A stretch of 64,000 bases of DNA from Struthio camelus (taxonomy: Eukaryota > Chordata > Aves > Struthioniformes > Struthionidae): positions 76,487,931-76,551,930 of the forward strand of contig NC_090982.1 of the NCBI RefSeq assembly GCF_040807025.1, given 5' to 3'. The number at the start of each line of letters is the position of its first letter. Position 1 is the first letter of the stretch. The notes under the pieces were generated by a model that ran no database searches, was not told where the DNA came from, and saw only the letters and a program-made list of their open reading frames with translations. The position numbers and the translations under genes are program-made. This document shows positions 38,501 through 48,000 of the stretch, one piece after another.

Positions 38501-39766
38501 CTTATTTTGTTGTTCAACAAAGTACCTAATTGAAAGATAGGGCACCAGTTATAAGCCTGCTATAATTTTAGCTTGATGAATGTAACGGTGTGTGCTTTTT
38601 CTAATTGCCCAGGGTAGTAATGGATATGGTAATGGATGGACCACCTTATTACTGGAAAGTAGCACAAATTCAGTAGCAAAAGCTTGTATGGGGTAGCTTT
38701 TCTCCATTGTAATCCCCCTGCAACAGGAGATAAAATTTTGTTCTGTGGAAAGCATTCTTAGTTGAGACTGCCAGCACAATCTAGAACATTATGTATGGAA
38801 CCTACGTGTGGTAGGAAGCAATAAGAAACTCTCGGATTAAAAAAAATTAAATCAAGTGCTCCGATTCTTGTGCTGCTAGCTTAAATTCAATAATATGTAA
38901 TACTTAAATGTATGCAAAGCTTTCCTTTTTTCAAAGAAAATGTCTTATTCAGTGTTACTTCTTGGCTATAGTTGCACTGCAAGGAAGATATCTTGGAATA
39001 CTATACTGTGTGAAGTGTTTGTATTAAACACTGAAGAATAGTTTTAGACTATATAGCAAAAGGGTGGTTGTGTCTAAGCAACTTTCTTGCCTGCAAGTAC
39101 TCTCTGGATACAAGTTATTTGCCTCCCTCTTGATGTTGCCTAAAGTCCTATCAATATTTATTGATATTCCTTTTTCTTCCCCTCCTAAAGCATCAACGGC
39201 AGCTCTCTTTGCCATTGACACAAACGAAATGTTCTCCGAAGAGAGGATTTTTCAGAGAGGAAACCGATCATTTAATTAAAAACATTCTGGGTAAAAGAAT
39301 TGGCAAGTTCATAAATTCTTCAGATGAACCTCATAATAGCTTTAGAGAATTCTATGATAGCTGGCATAGTAAACCTGTTGACTATCACGGTCTTCTGTTA
39401 CCTCGCATCGATGGGCCAGAAATCAAAGTCTGGGCTCAGCGGTATTTACGATGGATTCCTGAAGCCCAGCTTCATGGTGGTGGTGCAATAGCCACAGCTG
39501 CCAAAATTTTGGACTTGATGGAGGAAGTACAAAGCTTGCAAGTGAAAATGGATGAAGAACATAGTCAAGCTATTTCTCAAGATAGACAAGCTGTCCCAAT
39601 GCTGAGAAATTCTGCCCGTTTGTCATCCTTGTTTCCATTTGCTTTACTTCAGAGACAATCTGTCAAGCCAGCTTTACCCACTAGCACTTGGAATGACTTG
39701 GAAGATGAAGATGACTTGGTCAAGAGGGATGATGAATTTGTTGACCTAAGTGGTGATATGTCATAA
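8480..39766 (+). CDS. MTMR12: myotubularin-related protein 12 (3-PAP), spliced CDS of 16 exons
   Basis: Catalytically inactive myotubularin, also called 3-phosphatase adapter protein. The family dephosphorylates PtdIns3P and PtdIns(3,5)P2 on endosomes. MTMR12 itself does not catalyse this but binds and stabilises active partners such as MTM1 and MTMR2. Joining 16 exons with GT-AG introns in consistent phase gives 737 codons plus TAA at 39764-39766; human MTMR12 is 747 residues with closely matching sequence throughout. A PH-GRAM region lies at roughly residues 25-150, the pseudophosphatase domain at about 200-640, and an acidic C-terminal tail ends in DDEFVDLSGDMS. The Cys-X5-Arg catalytic loop of active relatives is lost: it reads VEESATDLCC at residues 378-387, so the Cys position is Glu380 and the Arg position is Cys386. 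That loss is the normal state of this paralogue, not a mutation. The start ATG at 8480 matches the human N-terminus, but in-frame ATGs lie upstream at 8315 and 8342. No frameshift or internal stop was found. Confidence 0.97.
8540..16475 (+). other. MTMR12: MTMR12 intron 1 (7.9 kb)
   Basis: The largest intron of the gene, from GTGCGG to a CTCTCTCTCTAG acceptor. The first 300 bp belong to the CpG island. The remainder is AT-rich with no recognised exon, RNA gene or clear transposon. The open frames it contains are short and family-less. Confidence 0.85.
16476..16530 (+). CDS. MTMR12: MTMR12 exon 2
   Basis: Encodes residues 21-38 (EIHIKEPIEKEVNPRLLP) plus the first base of Gly39. It is preceded by a polypyrimidine tract and TAG and followed by GTAACT. 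Ends in phase 1. It is only 55 bp, so it is easy to miss in ORF searches. Confidence 0.92.
17708..17847 (+). CDS. MTMR12: MTMR12 exon 3
   Basis: Encodes residues 39-85 of the PH-GRAM region, including ELLLCEASTVYKYIQEDG and LICTNFKIAFLDED. Acceptor TGTACAG, donor AAT|GTAGGA, ending in phase 0. Reading through the donor meets a stop within 20 nt. Confidence 0.95.
19574..19602. repeat. short inverted repeat in MTMR12 intron 3
   Basis: TTATAAGCTC at 19574-19583 is perfectly complementary to GAGCTTATAA at 19593-19602, with a 9-nt loop. It could form a 10-bp hairpin in the pre-mRNA. It lies about 105 bp before exon 4. No known role. Confidence 0.8.
19707..19779 (+). CDS. MTMR12: MTMR12 exon 4
   Basis: Encodes residues 86-109 (EPQFKNKIVGENDITLQC followed by VDQIYG, last codon completed here, plus one base), part of the PH-GRAM fold. 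Acceptor TTCTAG, donor GGAG|GTAGGT, phase 1. Confidence 0.94.
21011..21141 (+). CDS. MTMR12: MTMR12 exon 5
   Basis: Encodes residues 110-153, including GQLRKYPEKLIIYCKDLRVF and CLRYTKEEEVKR, the end of the PH-GRAM region. Acceptor TTTTGCAG, donor AGG|GTAAGT (strong), ending in phase 0. Confidence 0.95.
21318..21348. repeat. poly-A plus (CA)n microsatellite in MTMR12 intron 5
   Basis: A run of A residues flows directly into about seven CA dinucleotides. This is a simple sequence repeat without other context. Confidence 0.9.
22383..22476 (+). CDS. MTMR12: MTMR12 exon 6
   Basis: Encodes residues 154-184: IVSGIVHHSQTPKLLKRLFL and FSYASAAPNNT, plus one base of the next codon. Acceptor TTTCTTAG, donor ACAG|GTAAAC, phase 1. 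It links the PH-GRAM region to the phosphatase-like domain. Confidence 0.95.
23225..23865 (-). mobile_element. older CR1 LINE fragment in MTMR12 intron 6, minus strand
   Basis: On the minus strand this reads as a diverged CR1 3' region. At its left edge are the complement of the CR1 3' end (AGAAGGGACCTCTGGAGG and TCTAGTCCAACA). Further right are diverged counterparts of the CR1 ORF2 tail, including TTGTCCATTCACTGGATACC and CACATTGATAAGAC, then CAACCTGCTGGCGATGCTTT near 23780. It carries a poly-T insertion near 23423 and many substitutions, so it is older than the copies at 4240 and 52898. No open frame remains. Confidence 0.88.
24915..25038 (+). CDS. MTMR12: MTMR12 exon 7
   Basis: Encodes residues 185-225 plus two bases: DGRNQTVMFDALEDWRDELE then RTKGNVKYKAVATNEGY and RVSE. 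Acceptor CTGACAG, donor GAAAA|GTAAGC, phase 2. The N-terminal edge appears two residues shorter than my recollection of human MTMR12. An earlier acceptor was considered, but it would run into a TAA. Confidence 0.93.
25200..25300 (-). mobile_element. degraded CR1 scrap in MTMR12 intron 7
   Basis: ATTGCTCAGGACCTTGGTCA and TTTTGAATACCTTAAAGGAT resemble the complement of the CR1 3' region (the part reading roughly as clustered 'lagging GCTCAGGGCCTTGTCCAG ... TTTTGAATATCTCCAAGGAT'). It is short and diverged, and the boundaries are uncertain. Confidence 0.6.
26195..26270 (+). CDS. MTMR12: MTMR12 exon 8
   Basis: Completes Lys226 and encodes to residue 251: LPLYFVVPICVSEESILKFQ then GRGIP. This is the start of the pseudophosphatase domain. 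Acceptor CATCTTAG, donor CCT|GTGAGT, phase 0. Confidence 0.94.
27811..27874. repeat. long perfect hairpin in MTMR12 intron 8
   Basis: The 17-nt arm GAGAAATATAAGGAAAA (27811-27827) is perfectly complementary to TTTTCCTTATATTTCTC (27858-27874), with a 30-nt AT-rich loop that carries a second copy of ATATAAGGAAA. It could be a relic of a small palindromic transposon or of a local inverted duplication. The length would suit a short miRNA-like hairpin, but nothing else supports that reading. Confidence 0.85.
28280..28386 (+). CDS. MTMR12: MTMR12 exon 9
   Basis: Encodes residues 252-286 plus two bases: IWCWSCHNGAALLKMSAFPK then EQDDSTSQTQKAFLD. The IWCWSCHNG segment is a hallmark of this paralogue. 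Acceptor TTTCTGCAG, donor GATGG|GTCAGT, phase 2. Confidence 0.95.
30000..30050. repeat. possible ancient interspersed repeat in MTMR12 intron 9
   Basis: CTGGGTCCAGACCAAAGGTT followed by AATCTAGCCTAGG resembles a repeat motif (GGGTCAGACCAAAGGTCCAT CTAGCCCAG) common in turtle and crocodile genomes. I cannot name the family with confidence. Confidence 0.35.
30609..30733 (+). CDS. MTMR12: MTMR12 exon 10
   Basis: Completes Gly287 and encodes to residue 328: IYKTISKPPYELLKTDDLSS then SLPSLQDIQTAYTRFKQLFL and I, plus one base. Acceptor TGATTTAG, donor ATAG|GTAAGT, phase 1. An antisense open frame overlaps it and is a shadow. Confidence 0.95.
33097..33175 (+). CDS. MTMR12: MTMR12 exon 11
   Basis: Encodes residues 329-354 plus two bases: DNSTDFWDTDVKWFSLLEST then NWLEII. 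Acceptor TTTTTTTGCAG. The donor CAG|GTTTGC is weaker than the others in this gene, but phase and protein similarity require it. Phase 2. Confidence 0.93.
33440..33660 (-). mobile_element. ancient CR1 relic in MTMR12 intron 11
   Basis: CCCAAGCTGAAGAATCC, GCCGTTCTTCTCTGTACTCC, GATGAACTGCAGTGTTCAAG and CCACAGATTTATAAAATGAC follow, in order, the complement of an old amniote CR1 3' region. It is heavily diverged, with no reading frame and approximate edges. Confidence 0.6.
34816..34886 (+). CDS. MTMR12: MTMR12 exon 12
   Basis: Completes Arg355 and encodes to residue 378: RFLKKAIEVAECLERQHTNV then LLV, plus the first base of Glu379. It ends at the position where active myotubularins begin the catalytic loop. 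Acceptor CACAATAG, donor GTAG|GTAAGA, phase 1. Confidence 0.94.
35990..36162 (+). CDS. MTMR12: MTMR12 exon 13 (dead catalytic loop)
   Basis: Encodes residues 379-436. It begins EESATDLCCVISSLVQVMMD, where active family members have the HCSDGWDRT loop, and continues with the conserved GFQSLIQKEWVIGGHGFLDR. Both the nucleophilic Cys and the phosphate-binding Arg are replaced, confirming a pseudophosphatase. Acceptor TTCTGTAG, donor GAG|GTACAA, phase 0. Confidence 0.96.
36931..37098 (+). CDS. MTMR12: MTMR12 exon 14
   Basis: Encodes residues 437-492, including PPAFEFTETYLTVLSDSLYV and PIFSTFFFN, which are strongly conserved in all myotubularins. Acceptor TTTATTTAG, donor ACG|GTAAGG, phase 0. The frame stays open for 60 nt past the donor, so ORF tools over-extend it. 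Confidence 0.95.
38038..38199 (+). CDS. MTMR12: MTMR12 exon 15
   Basis: Encodes residues 493-546, including FLTVWDWSVQFEPKAQALLN then NPLYAEKPKPDKSQRK. The WDWSVQF motif is conserved in the family. Acceptor TTTGGCAG, donor AAA|GTAAGA, phase 0. The first ten residues differ most from human. Confidence 0.95.
39191..39766 (+). CDS. MTMR12: MTMR12 exon 16 (terminal coding exon)
   Basis: Encodes residues 547-737 and the TAA stop. It contains SPKRGFFREETDHLIKNILG, EFYDSWHSKPVDYHGLLLPR, EIKVWAQRYLRWIPEAQ, a predicted helical stretch near MEEVQSLQVKMDEE, and LRNSARLSSLFPFALLQRQS. The C-terminal end is acidic. It matches the human protein end to end. Acceptor CTCCTAAAG. Confidence 0.96.
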   Translation, partial: HQRQLSLPLTQTKCSPKRGFFREETDHLIKNILGKRIGKFINSSDEPHNSFREFYDSWHSKPVDYHGLLLPRIDGPEIKVWAQRYLRWIPEAQLHGGGAIATAAKILDLMEEVQSLQVKMDEEHSQAISQDRQAVPMLRNSARLSSLFPFALLQRQSVKPALPTSTWNDLEDEDDLVKRDDEFVDLSGDMS

Positions 39767-40021
39767 AGTGTATATAAATTAAAGTATGATTTATATGTGG
39801 CTAAGGTCTGTGTTTTAAATGTTTTGCTGTGTTCTAATGTAAGGAACTCTTTCAAGCATCTGCAGCCTATTTAGTCAGTCTGGGGGGGGGGTTAAAAAAA
39901 AAAAAGTTGGAAAAACCAGTGGCCATGATTAACTGAGCATATTTTGAACTTCCATTTCACTCTAACAGTGTTGCAAAAATACATTTTTAACATAGGTGTA
40001 ATAAAAACAGAAGACTATGGT

Positions 40022-40043
40022 AGAGTGGCCACATGGCCACTCT
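40022..40043. repeat. near-perfect palindrome in MTMR12 3'UTR
   Basis: AGAGTGGCCA and TGGCCACTCT are perfect complements separated by 2 nt. With such a short loop it is better seen as a DNA palindrome or a slightly opened RNA hairpin. It lies about 20 bp after the most proximal AATAAA. Confidence 0.9.
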
Positions 40044-41979
40044 GTACAAAAACACATGCTTTTCTGATGTAAAGGTGGAATACTAAATACATATACAACA
40101 GTAATCATGAGGAAGCTATTAGATATCAATATTTTCTTAACGTGACCCCTCTTCCCCTTGTGCTAGAAATACTAAGATTGGAAGTACTGTGACTAGAAGT
40201 TCTCAATACATCTGCATTTTTTCCCCTTTCCCCATGTGAAATAAACAGGGGAAGGTGGTAACTAAGTGTGCATTCATGAGCAGTCTTTTTACAGCTGAGG
40301 AATAAACCTGTTGTCACCATAATTTTTCTGTCTGCTAGGGTGTGAACTGAAGTCATGTGCTTGTCCACCCCATCTTTTCTGAGAGTGTTCGCCTTTGGCT
40401 TGCAGAACTTCACCTTGTGTAGTGTTATAATGGTGGCTTGCCTCTTCTCAGCCTCTGCATGCCCTTAGCTTAGGGATCAGATGCAAAGGCTTAACTACAT
40501 GTTGAGTCTTACTGTGTGGCTGTTGTGCTATATTCTCTTGCTGCTTTGGTATGTAAGTCCCAAAAGTTTGCTGTTAATTGTAGGAAATGGCCTGACTGAG
40601 ACTCTAATTTGCCAGGAGTACCTTTTTTTCCCCCCTTTTAATGGAGTGAGAGGTTTCATTCTAGACTCCCAGTTATGCCGATTGCCTTTGAGGCTGGCTT
40701 TCTGTAGCTTGCACTGAGACCCTCCACATAGAAGGGAAAACAGTTTTGTAATCCTGCAGGGAAGCTGGGTTTGCAGTGTATTGCTACTTGTCATGAGTTG
40801 GTGGTACAGCTCCTGAATGTGGCTTTCATATAGCACTTGCATCCTGTTGCTGGAAGTTACAGCAGTACCTCAGTGAGAAAAGCCATAAAGAAATGCCTGT
40901 CAACTTCTTGATCTACTGTGTATGTATGTTTATATATAAAGTATTTTTACTGAAAATAGTTGTCCTTTCTAAAGCTGAGTTTTACTCTGGCAAATGTAGT
41001 TTGAATGCTTAAATTCTACAATACCCCAAGAATGGATGCAAGTCATAAAATAGTTACTTTGAGAGGGTAGAAATTGAATGTTTTCTCTGTACTCTAGTAC
41101 AAATTAAGATTTCCATGCTGGAGGACTTAAGTGATGGAGAAACTGTCACTTAAATTGGATCAACTCAGTGTAATCAGGGATATTAAACTAGGTTACTGAT
41201 CAGTCACTTTACACTGAATTATAGTTAATGTGTATAGCAAAATTATCTGTGGCCCTCTAAGAATAAATATTAATCTGTTATATGTAAAAAAGGGGGGAGG
41301 GGAGGCTCAATGTGACTTAGTGCCAAACTGAAGCTTCTCAACTCTCGATTGCCTTAAGTCTTAGTAGTGAAAGGACAATATTTAAGTTCATAGCATTTTA
41401 TTAAAAAAAGTGCTAGTACTTGCACTCACTTCATGATGCATGTGGTTTTACAGCTAACACTTGCTAGAATGGGCTGCCCTGCACTCGTCCTTCAGACGTT
41501 ATTACCATAACTCAAGTGACTCATATCACATGCAAAGTATTATTGCATATGAGCAATGCATTATGGGGAAGACATACCTATCATTCTAAGGTTATTTGAG
41601 TTTTTTAAGCACTGCCATTGGAAAAAAAAATTGTTAAATAGTTTTTTTTCTATACTTTTGATCAAACTGTTGTAATGTTTCAGTCATGAAGATAATGTAT
41701 TTATATTAAAGAACAGATGTTGGACATCTTATTTGTACATAAGTTATCAAAGTTTATATAGAAGAGAAACATATGTGGAACTGAACATGGGAACACTTCT
41801 AATGTAGAATAAATACCAATGTTATGGGTTTTCTGCACTATGGGACTGGGAATGTACTTAATATTTTTTACTCCAGGCTTCTGTTTATACCTCCGAGTTT
41901 TACACTGAATGCAAGCTAGAAGCTTTATGGTTATTTTTAAAATGCTGTTATTTCTCTAGTGGGCTATTTGGAGACTGTC

Positions 41980-41985
41980 AATAAA
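41980..41985 (+). terminator. MTMR12: candidate distal poly(A) signal of MTMR12
   Basis: Canonical AATAAA about 2.2 kb after the stop codon, followed by T-rich sequence. It is chosen over the signals at 40000, 41262 and 41808 because it is the last before a long signal-free gene desert, which is an inference. Confidence 0.55.
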
Positions 41986-42005
41986 ATATACTTTGACATA
42001 TTTGT

Positions 42006-45000
42006 CTTGAAATAAGAATTTATGTTTAAGCTCATTTTGCAAAGTGACATTTTAAATCGTAGTGAACTTGACAATCTGCTGTGACAAGGGTAGTCTAGTT
42101 AGACCCTAGGTATTTAAAGACTATTTTTGGGAGGAGGTGATGCAGAAGTCTCGATTGGCTCTGCTGTTGGGCAGGTGCTGTTGATTCAGGGAACAGACAA
42201 AGTTACTGCCATGTAATAGGATAACTGTGCAAAGCAACCCCTTCTTGAGGTGGTCTAAAAGTGCTAAATATCAAGTTGGAGGAGTTTATTTAAATAAACA
42301 CTGGCTATTTCAGTCTTAGTGATGTATTTCTCATTAAGCGTTCCTCCATTTGAGGGGAAGGTGTTTGTTCTTACCATATTAAACTAGGCAGGCAACTTCT
42401 TGAAATTACTTACTGCACCCTAGTATTTCTCAAACCATATGTATTGAGCATGGATTGGGGGATGGAGTACAAATGGGAAAAAAATCTTTTTTTTTTTTTT
42501 GCTGTAGATAAATTACTGGCTTCTGTATAAAAACTGCATTTGCACAGATCACATATTCAAAAATCATACCACTTTGAATGTTTCTTGAAGGGGATATACA
42601 AGATTGATGGGGTTTAAGACCAAACTGTTCTTAAAGTCTGGTAGAGCAATACGGTAGCAGCCTACGCAGAGACTAGGAAGTGCTGGTTCGTATTGTAGCA
42701 TGAGGTGTGCCTCTGCTTCACCCATATCTTTTAAAGATCAGTGAGTGTACTTTAACCATTTGACTTAGACTCAGGAGAGCATTCATTGTAGCAAAAATGT
42801 TTGGTTATTAGTGCAACGCAGGGCTGTACTGTGTAAACGTACTCACAGCCAACTTCGCCTCCCGATCCCTTGCACTGATTAAAGCTCTTTCCATTCATGC
42901 TTAGCACCTAAAAGCTCTTTTAGGAGGTAGTAAAATACTTTCAGCAGTAACTATCTTATGATGGGTTACCTCTCTGTCACCAGAGATTCCCTTCATTCCA
43001 GTCTTTAGCTGGAAACTTCATATGCAGTACTTACTGCCTGGTACTCACTTGAAAAGAGCTAGCTTTTGCATGAATCTCAATCTAGGCATAATGCAGGATG
43101 GACTTCATTTTCTGGGACAGTGAAGTGGTGGATGAGCAAACTATTTTGAGTCTTCAAACAATATTCCATATACAGAACTGTGTATGTTCTTCCAGGATGA
43201 ATTTAGCAGTGGGAGGGAGGCAAAGCCCTCAGCCCTTCTTCTGATGGTCTGGAGTCCGTTCTTGCCTCAAATGTTGGCATTACTTTCATTTTTGGGAACC
43301 TTTTTGTGCTGAGGTATTTTCAGCAAAGGATGATTACATACAGTGCTCTAGTTTGTTGTAGCATTTGCAGAATGGCAGGACTCTTACCTGGTGGGCGAGC
43401 AGAATTACCTTAGGAAGGGAGTGAGCTCAGAAGATGAGGATGGCTGCTGTTTGAGCTGGAGAAGCAATTTTGTGGAGGGCAGCTCCAAACGGAATACAAA
43501 GGGAATAAAAATGGGATGGTTCAGGCTGCGTTAAGAGAATGTGGTGGAGAGGACAAATAGTTCCAAGTCCCAAAGAGGGACGGGAGCTTGGGAGGGCTCG
43601 GGAGTTAGCTCTGACTTTTGAGAGCAGCAGCTTTATACTTTGTTCAGGAGGCTGAGAAAAGAATAAAAGATGACTGCTAACTTCTTGCCAAGCTTCTGTA
43701 CAAGCAAGGGATGCTTGATGCTGCCATAGTTGGGACTACTGTGAGCCGTGTCCTCGTGTTGAAACCCTGTGGAATGATAACATGCTGTTCCTGGATTGCA
43801 GTATGTTACTTCAGTTGTAGTGGACATGTCACCAACTGATAGATTTAGTTTCTCCGTTTGTTTAATTTAGTAAAATGAACTAGCTATTTCCCTTTTGTGT
43901 TGCCTGGCTGCTTAAGGCAGGTAGATAATATTTATGCAGGAAGTGAATTTGTTAAATCATTTTATGAAGAGCAGAACTATGAAGACTGATTTTTCTACAG
44001 CTTTGTTTCATGTCCCAATTCTCTGAATATCTTCCTTTCTTCTGGTGTTTCCTACGCTTGCTCGTACTGAAACATCTTCAGTCTTCCCTCTCCATCTCCA
44101 CCCTGTTCTCCAAAGTAACATGCTGTACTAGTAGTTAATAGGTTTGTCATTGCTGCTAACCTACTGGCCAACCCAAACTTGATATCTCTGTTCCTGAGGA
44201 GCCAAGTAAATGGATGTGGCTTGGCCAGGCCATATATTCTCCAGACAGCTTGTTGGAATTTAATAACTTTTGTTTCTGTCAAATACAATCAAAATTAGCT
44301 ACTAGTTTCCAAAGCTTTGGTGCAGGTGGATGGAGAGGTAACTGATTAGCTAAACCATGTGGTCACTAGGAAATGAGGAAAAGGAAATGAATTTTTATGT
44401 GCTCTGAAATATATGTTCCATTATTCTATACTGTAGGAGCCAATATTCAGGCTTGGGCACCTTTGAGTTTCTTGGAAATCAGCTGGCGTTCTTATGGCTT
44501 CTGAAAGGTCACTTATAATCCTCGTTGTTAACCCTATTCACATGCTGAAGGAAAATTCTAATTAACAACCCAGCTAGAATTAATGTAGAGTTTTGCTAAT
44601 TATGAATGTAAGTCTTGAAGTATTTTATAAATATTACCAAGCCTTTAAATGTCAGAGAGCCTTGTGGACTAGCTAGCTAGCTAACTTTGGAGCAAGCAGG
44701 ACTAATTTCCTTTTTGTGTTTCTACAGGCATTGTTTTGAAGTATGTTTATTCATGAATGTGATGACAGAGAAGAAAATTTTATGCAGAGGGTATAAATGC
44801 TCTTTGCTTCAAATTTTGATGATGATGCAAGAAGATAGTTTAACTTTCGCTCTGACCCTGATTCACAAATCAAAACAAGATGCTTCCCACCAAGCACCTT
44901 AAGTTCTCTACATAAATGAATCCAGCTTATTTCCTAAAGGCTTATTCCTGCATTTTTCCTGTTTTGCAGCCCAGACTTTCCATGTGGGTTCACTCTTAGG

Positions 45001-48000
45001 AAACCTTTCTTGACATGGCTTTCTAACGGCTGTTCACTTAAGTCTGGGAAAGACTGGTTTTATATCTGCCATCTGTTCTTGGTTTCTCATAGTTCTTTCT
45101 GTTGTATTCTCCTGAGGTAGCAGGAATATCTGTAAACCAGATAAGAAGTACTATAGTACACTTAAAAATTAACACCCAGCCTTTCCAAAGTACAAGGTCC
45201 CTCACTTCCTTGTCAGTATGGAAAATGGCAGCGCTGGTGATTGTCTATTAACAATAAAAAAAAATTATTTAGAATAAATAAAATTCCATTTGCAGCCTTT
45301 TTGGGAACTGAACTTTTTTCAAAGAAAAAAGCACAGTGATAGCCACAAGCTATCCTTTTTAATACAGCATATCTCCTGTAGCTTTCAGCTATTTGCTGCA
45401 CTGATGTCTGTGCTGACGAGTTATGAGCGACCTGCTGCAAAGGGTGGTCCTGCCATGCACTGCCCCAGCTGTGCGCTCGCACCTCCTTCCCTGTGTCAAT
45501 GTCAGGTAGCCACCAGCTGATTTTATGGAAATACGCACTTTGCTTTTGTAGGTTAGTTTTCTATCAGATCAGCTTGTTGATCCAAATCACCCTATGGTGG
45601 TGCAAGGGAAACAACAGGAAGACATTGTTTGAAGATGTTCTTCTCAATAAGCCACCCACAGTTAAACCAGAGGAGGTGACTTGAAGTAAATCTCACCCTT
45701 GAACTGCTGTGTTGAAAAAGAACAAAATCCTGGGAACCACGTAGAATATGCATGCTAACTGAAATGTTGTGAATAACATGCACAACTTCAACTGGATATT
45801 TAACCCTTCTGGAAAAAAAAAAAAAAAAAGAACCAGCTTTAAAGAACCAGCTTTGATCTGAGGTTGCCTGTAAAAGCCTCACAGAGTGATTAAAGAATAG
45901 TTGTATTGGATCTGACTTGTTTGTTATAGTAAGAAGGTAAGGTCAGCAAAACAGCTAGCGCAATATATGGCCATGAAATCTATTTTGATGCTCTACAGAC
46001 CTGTTGTTCCTCTGGCTGTAGCTTGAACTATGAAATTTTTATGAATACCATCATGGTGCCTGGGCTGTGATTAAGCAGTGTACCATTTGCAAGGCAAACA
46101 TCATGTTTCTTTTTAACTTGTAATCTGAAAGCAATTATTGCTCTGAAAGTAAAGTTGTATTCCTGATGCATTCCTCCTTTTCTCTTTTAAGTTTCAGCTA
46201 TACAAAGCTAAGCTGATTGGTTATTCATGTTCTTCCCTTTCCTACTCACTTTTTAGTTTAATGGGGGGGGGGAATGCGTTTTGCCTGCCTGCAGCCCATT
46301 AGCTGTCTCAGATGTAGGATGGAGCTCCCTCCGATCTGACTGAGAGACCCTAATTTTCAGGGGATATTTATCCATCTAATACTGTTCTGAAGGAAGTGAC
46401 GTTTTTGTGATTCAAATTGCAGCTCAATAGCTGTCTGGCAGAGATGGTGATAAAAAGGGCTGGGTACTGAGAATGAAATACATTCATAGAGAAACAGAGA
46501 AGCCATTACTTAATGTCTTGGTATTAAGTAGAGGCCTGTGAATATGCAAAGCCTCTGGAGTTCTGCAGGTAATAGTGGATGTTGGAAACGGCTGAAATGT
46601 AATTATCCAGACCCAGACTCGTTTGGTCAGGCAGCAGGAAATGACTGAACATAAACATTTCTTCATAATCCTTATATCTTATTAAAGTAACAACAGCTTT
46701 ACTGGTGCTAGCTGCTGACATTAATTTTCTTTCTAACCTGGTAGACATCCTTCCTCTTCTTGAACATTTTTTCTTTTGGTTATTAATATACAACGTGCTG
46801 CATAGCAAGTCTGCCCTCAGAAGCAAACGTCTCTCCAGCTGAAACAGGCACCCATAGGGAAAAGGCGACGACTTATGTCTTTGTGTTTGTCAGGACAGTG
46901 TTGCACGTGGCTCGACGCCCCCCTCAAAATATTTTTTTCCTTTGAAAAGTTATATTCAGTTAGTTAAACCATTTTCAAGTCTGCTGAACTGGAGTTTAAA
47001 ATGTAAATTTAATCACAGGACCGAAAAGAAATTGTTTAGTACACTTGAGCTCAGATTTTTTTCTTTTTTAAGTGAGGAAACAATGCTTAGCTGTTCTTTA
47101 GGAGGACATGTGGGGAAAAAGAAATACTTTACTTAAATGGTTGTGTCCTTTAACACCATTTGTTCAGCTGTGTCAGTTTACAGAAAGTTTTTAGTTGGTG
47201 GGAATTTTAGTCTGTAGTGAAAATCCCTTTGGATATGGCTGAGCGACAAGTGTGTAGAAAATGTATTCGATGCATCTTTACTACTAGCTTTTGTTAAATT
47301 CTTTTAACTATTGGTTTGCCAATAGGGTACCACCCAGATAGCTACACTTACTGGAAAATCTTAGTCAATTAAAATCCCCCACTGATTCAGACTTCCCCAG
47401 TCTCCTGAACTTCTACCTGGGCCTCCTGTCAGAAGGTGAGAGAACTGCATCAACTAAAACTGTGCCTGGTTGTCAGCAAACCCTCTGTGCTGAGCTACAG
47501 AAGTCGAAGCAGTCTCCCCACGTTGGGGTAGGCAATAGCTACGTAACGAGACATTGGCAACTTTGGTCTGGCAATTAGACCAGATTTTCAGAAGTACTAG
47601 ATATTGGTGAGAGAACAAAATTGATTGTTCTCTGGAGAACTGATAGGAGAAGCCTTGAAAAGGGGCTTTGGGGTCAGGGTGTTGGCTGAAAAAGCTGTGT
47701 TTAAACAAATTTTCTGAGTTGTGTGATTGTGTGCTCAAAGATGCAGGGCTGTACGTTCTTGTAACTAAACCAAACTGCATCAAAGATGCTTTATTCCTAA
47801 CTGGAGTAACCTATCTGACTCTGAATTGGCCAACTGCCCAGGTCAAGAAAGATCTCTTCCTGCAGAAGTGAAACTGGCAAATGGAGTTATTTGGGAGTTT
47901 TGATAGTTTTTTGATTTTACCAGTCATGCTGAAGATATACTAAGAAAGTCTACTTTGAAGTAATTGTGTCTATGCATTGGTACAGTGTCAAAGGTAAGGG

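Larger units (their letters stand above)
39767..42005 (+). other. MTMR12: probable MTMR12 3'UTR
   Basis: AT-rich sequence directly after the stop, with no competing gene. Candidate poly(A) signals AATAAA lie at 40000, 41262, 41808 and 41980. The last, in CAATAAAATATACTTTGAC, is followed by T-rich sequence and is taken as the distal end. Alternative polyadenylation is plausible. The cleavage site is inferred, not shown. Confidence 0.65.
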
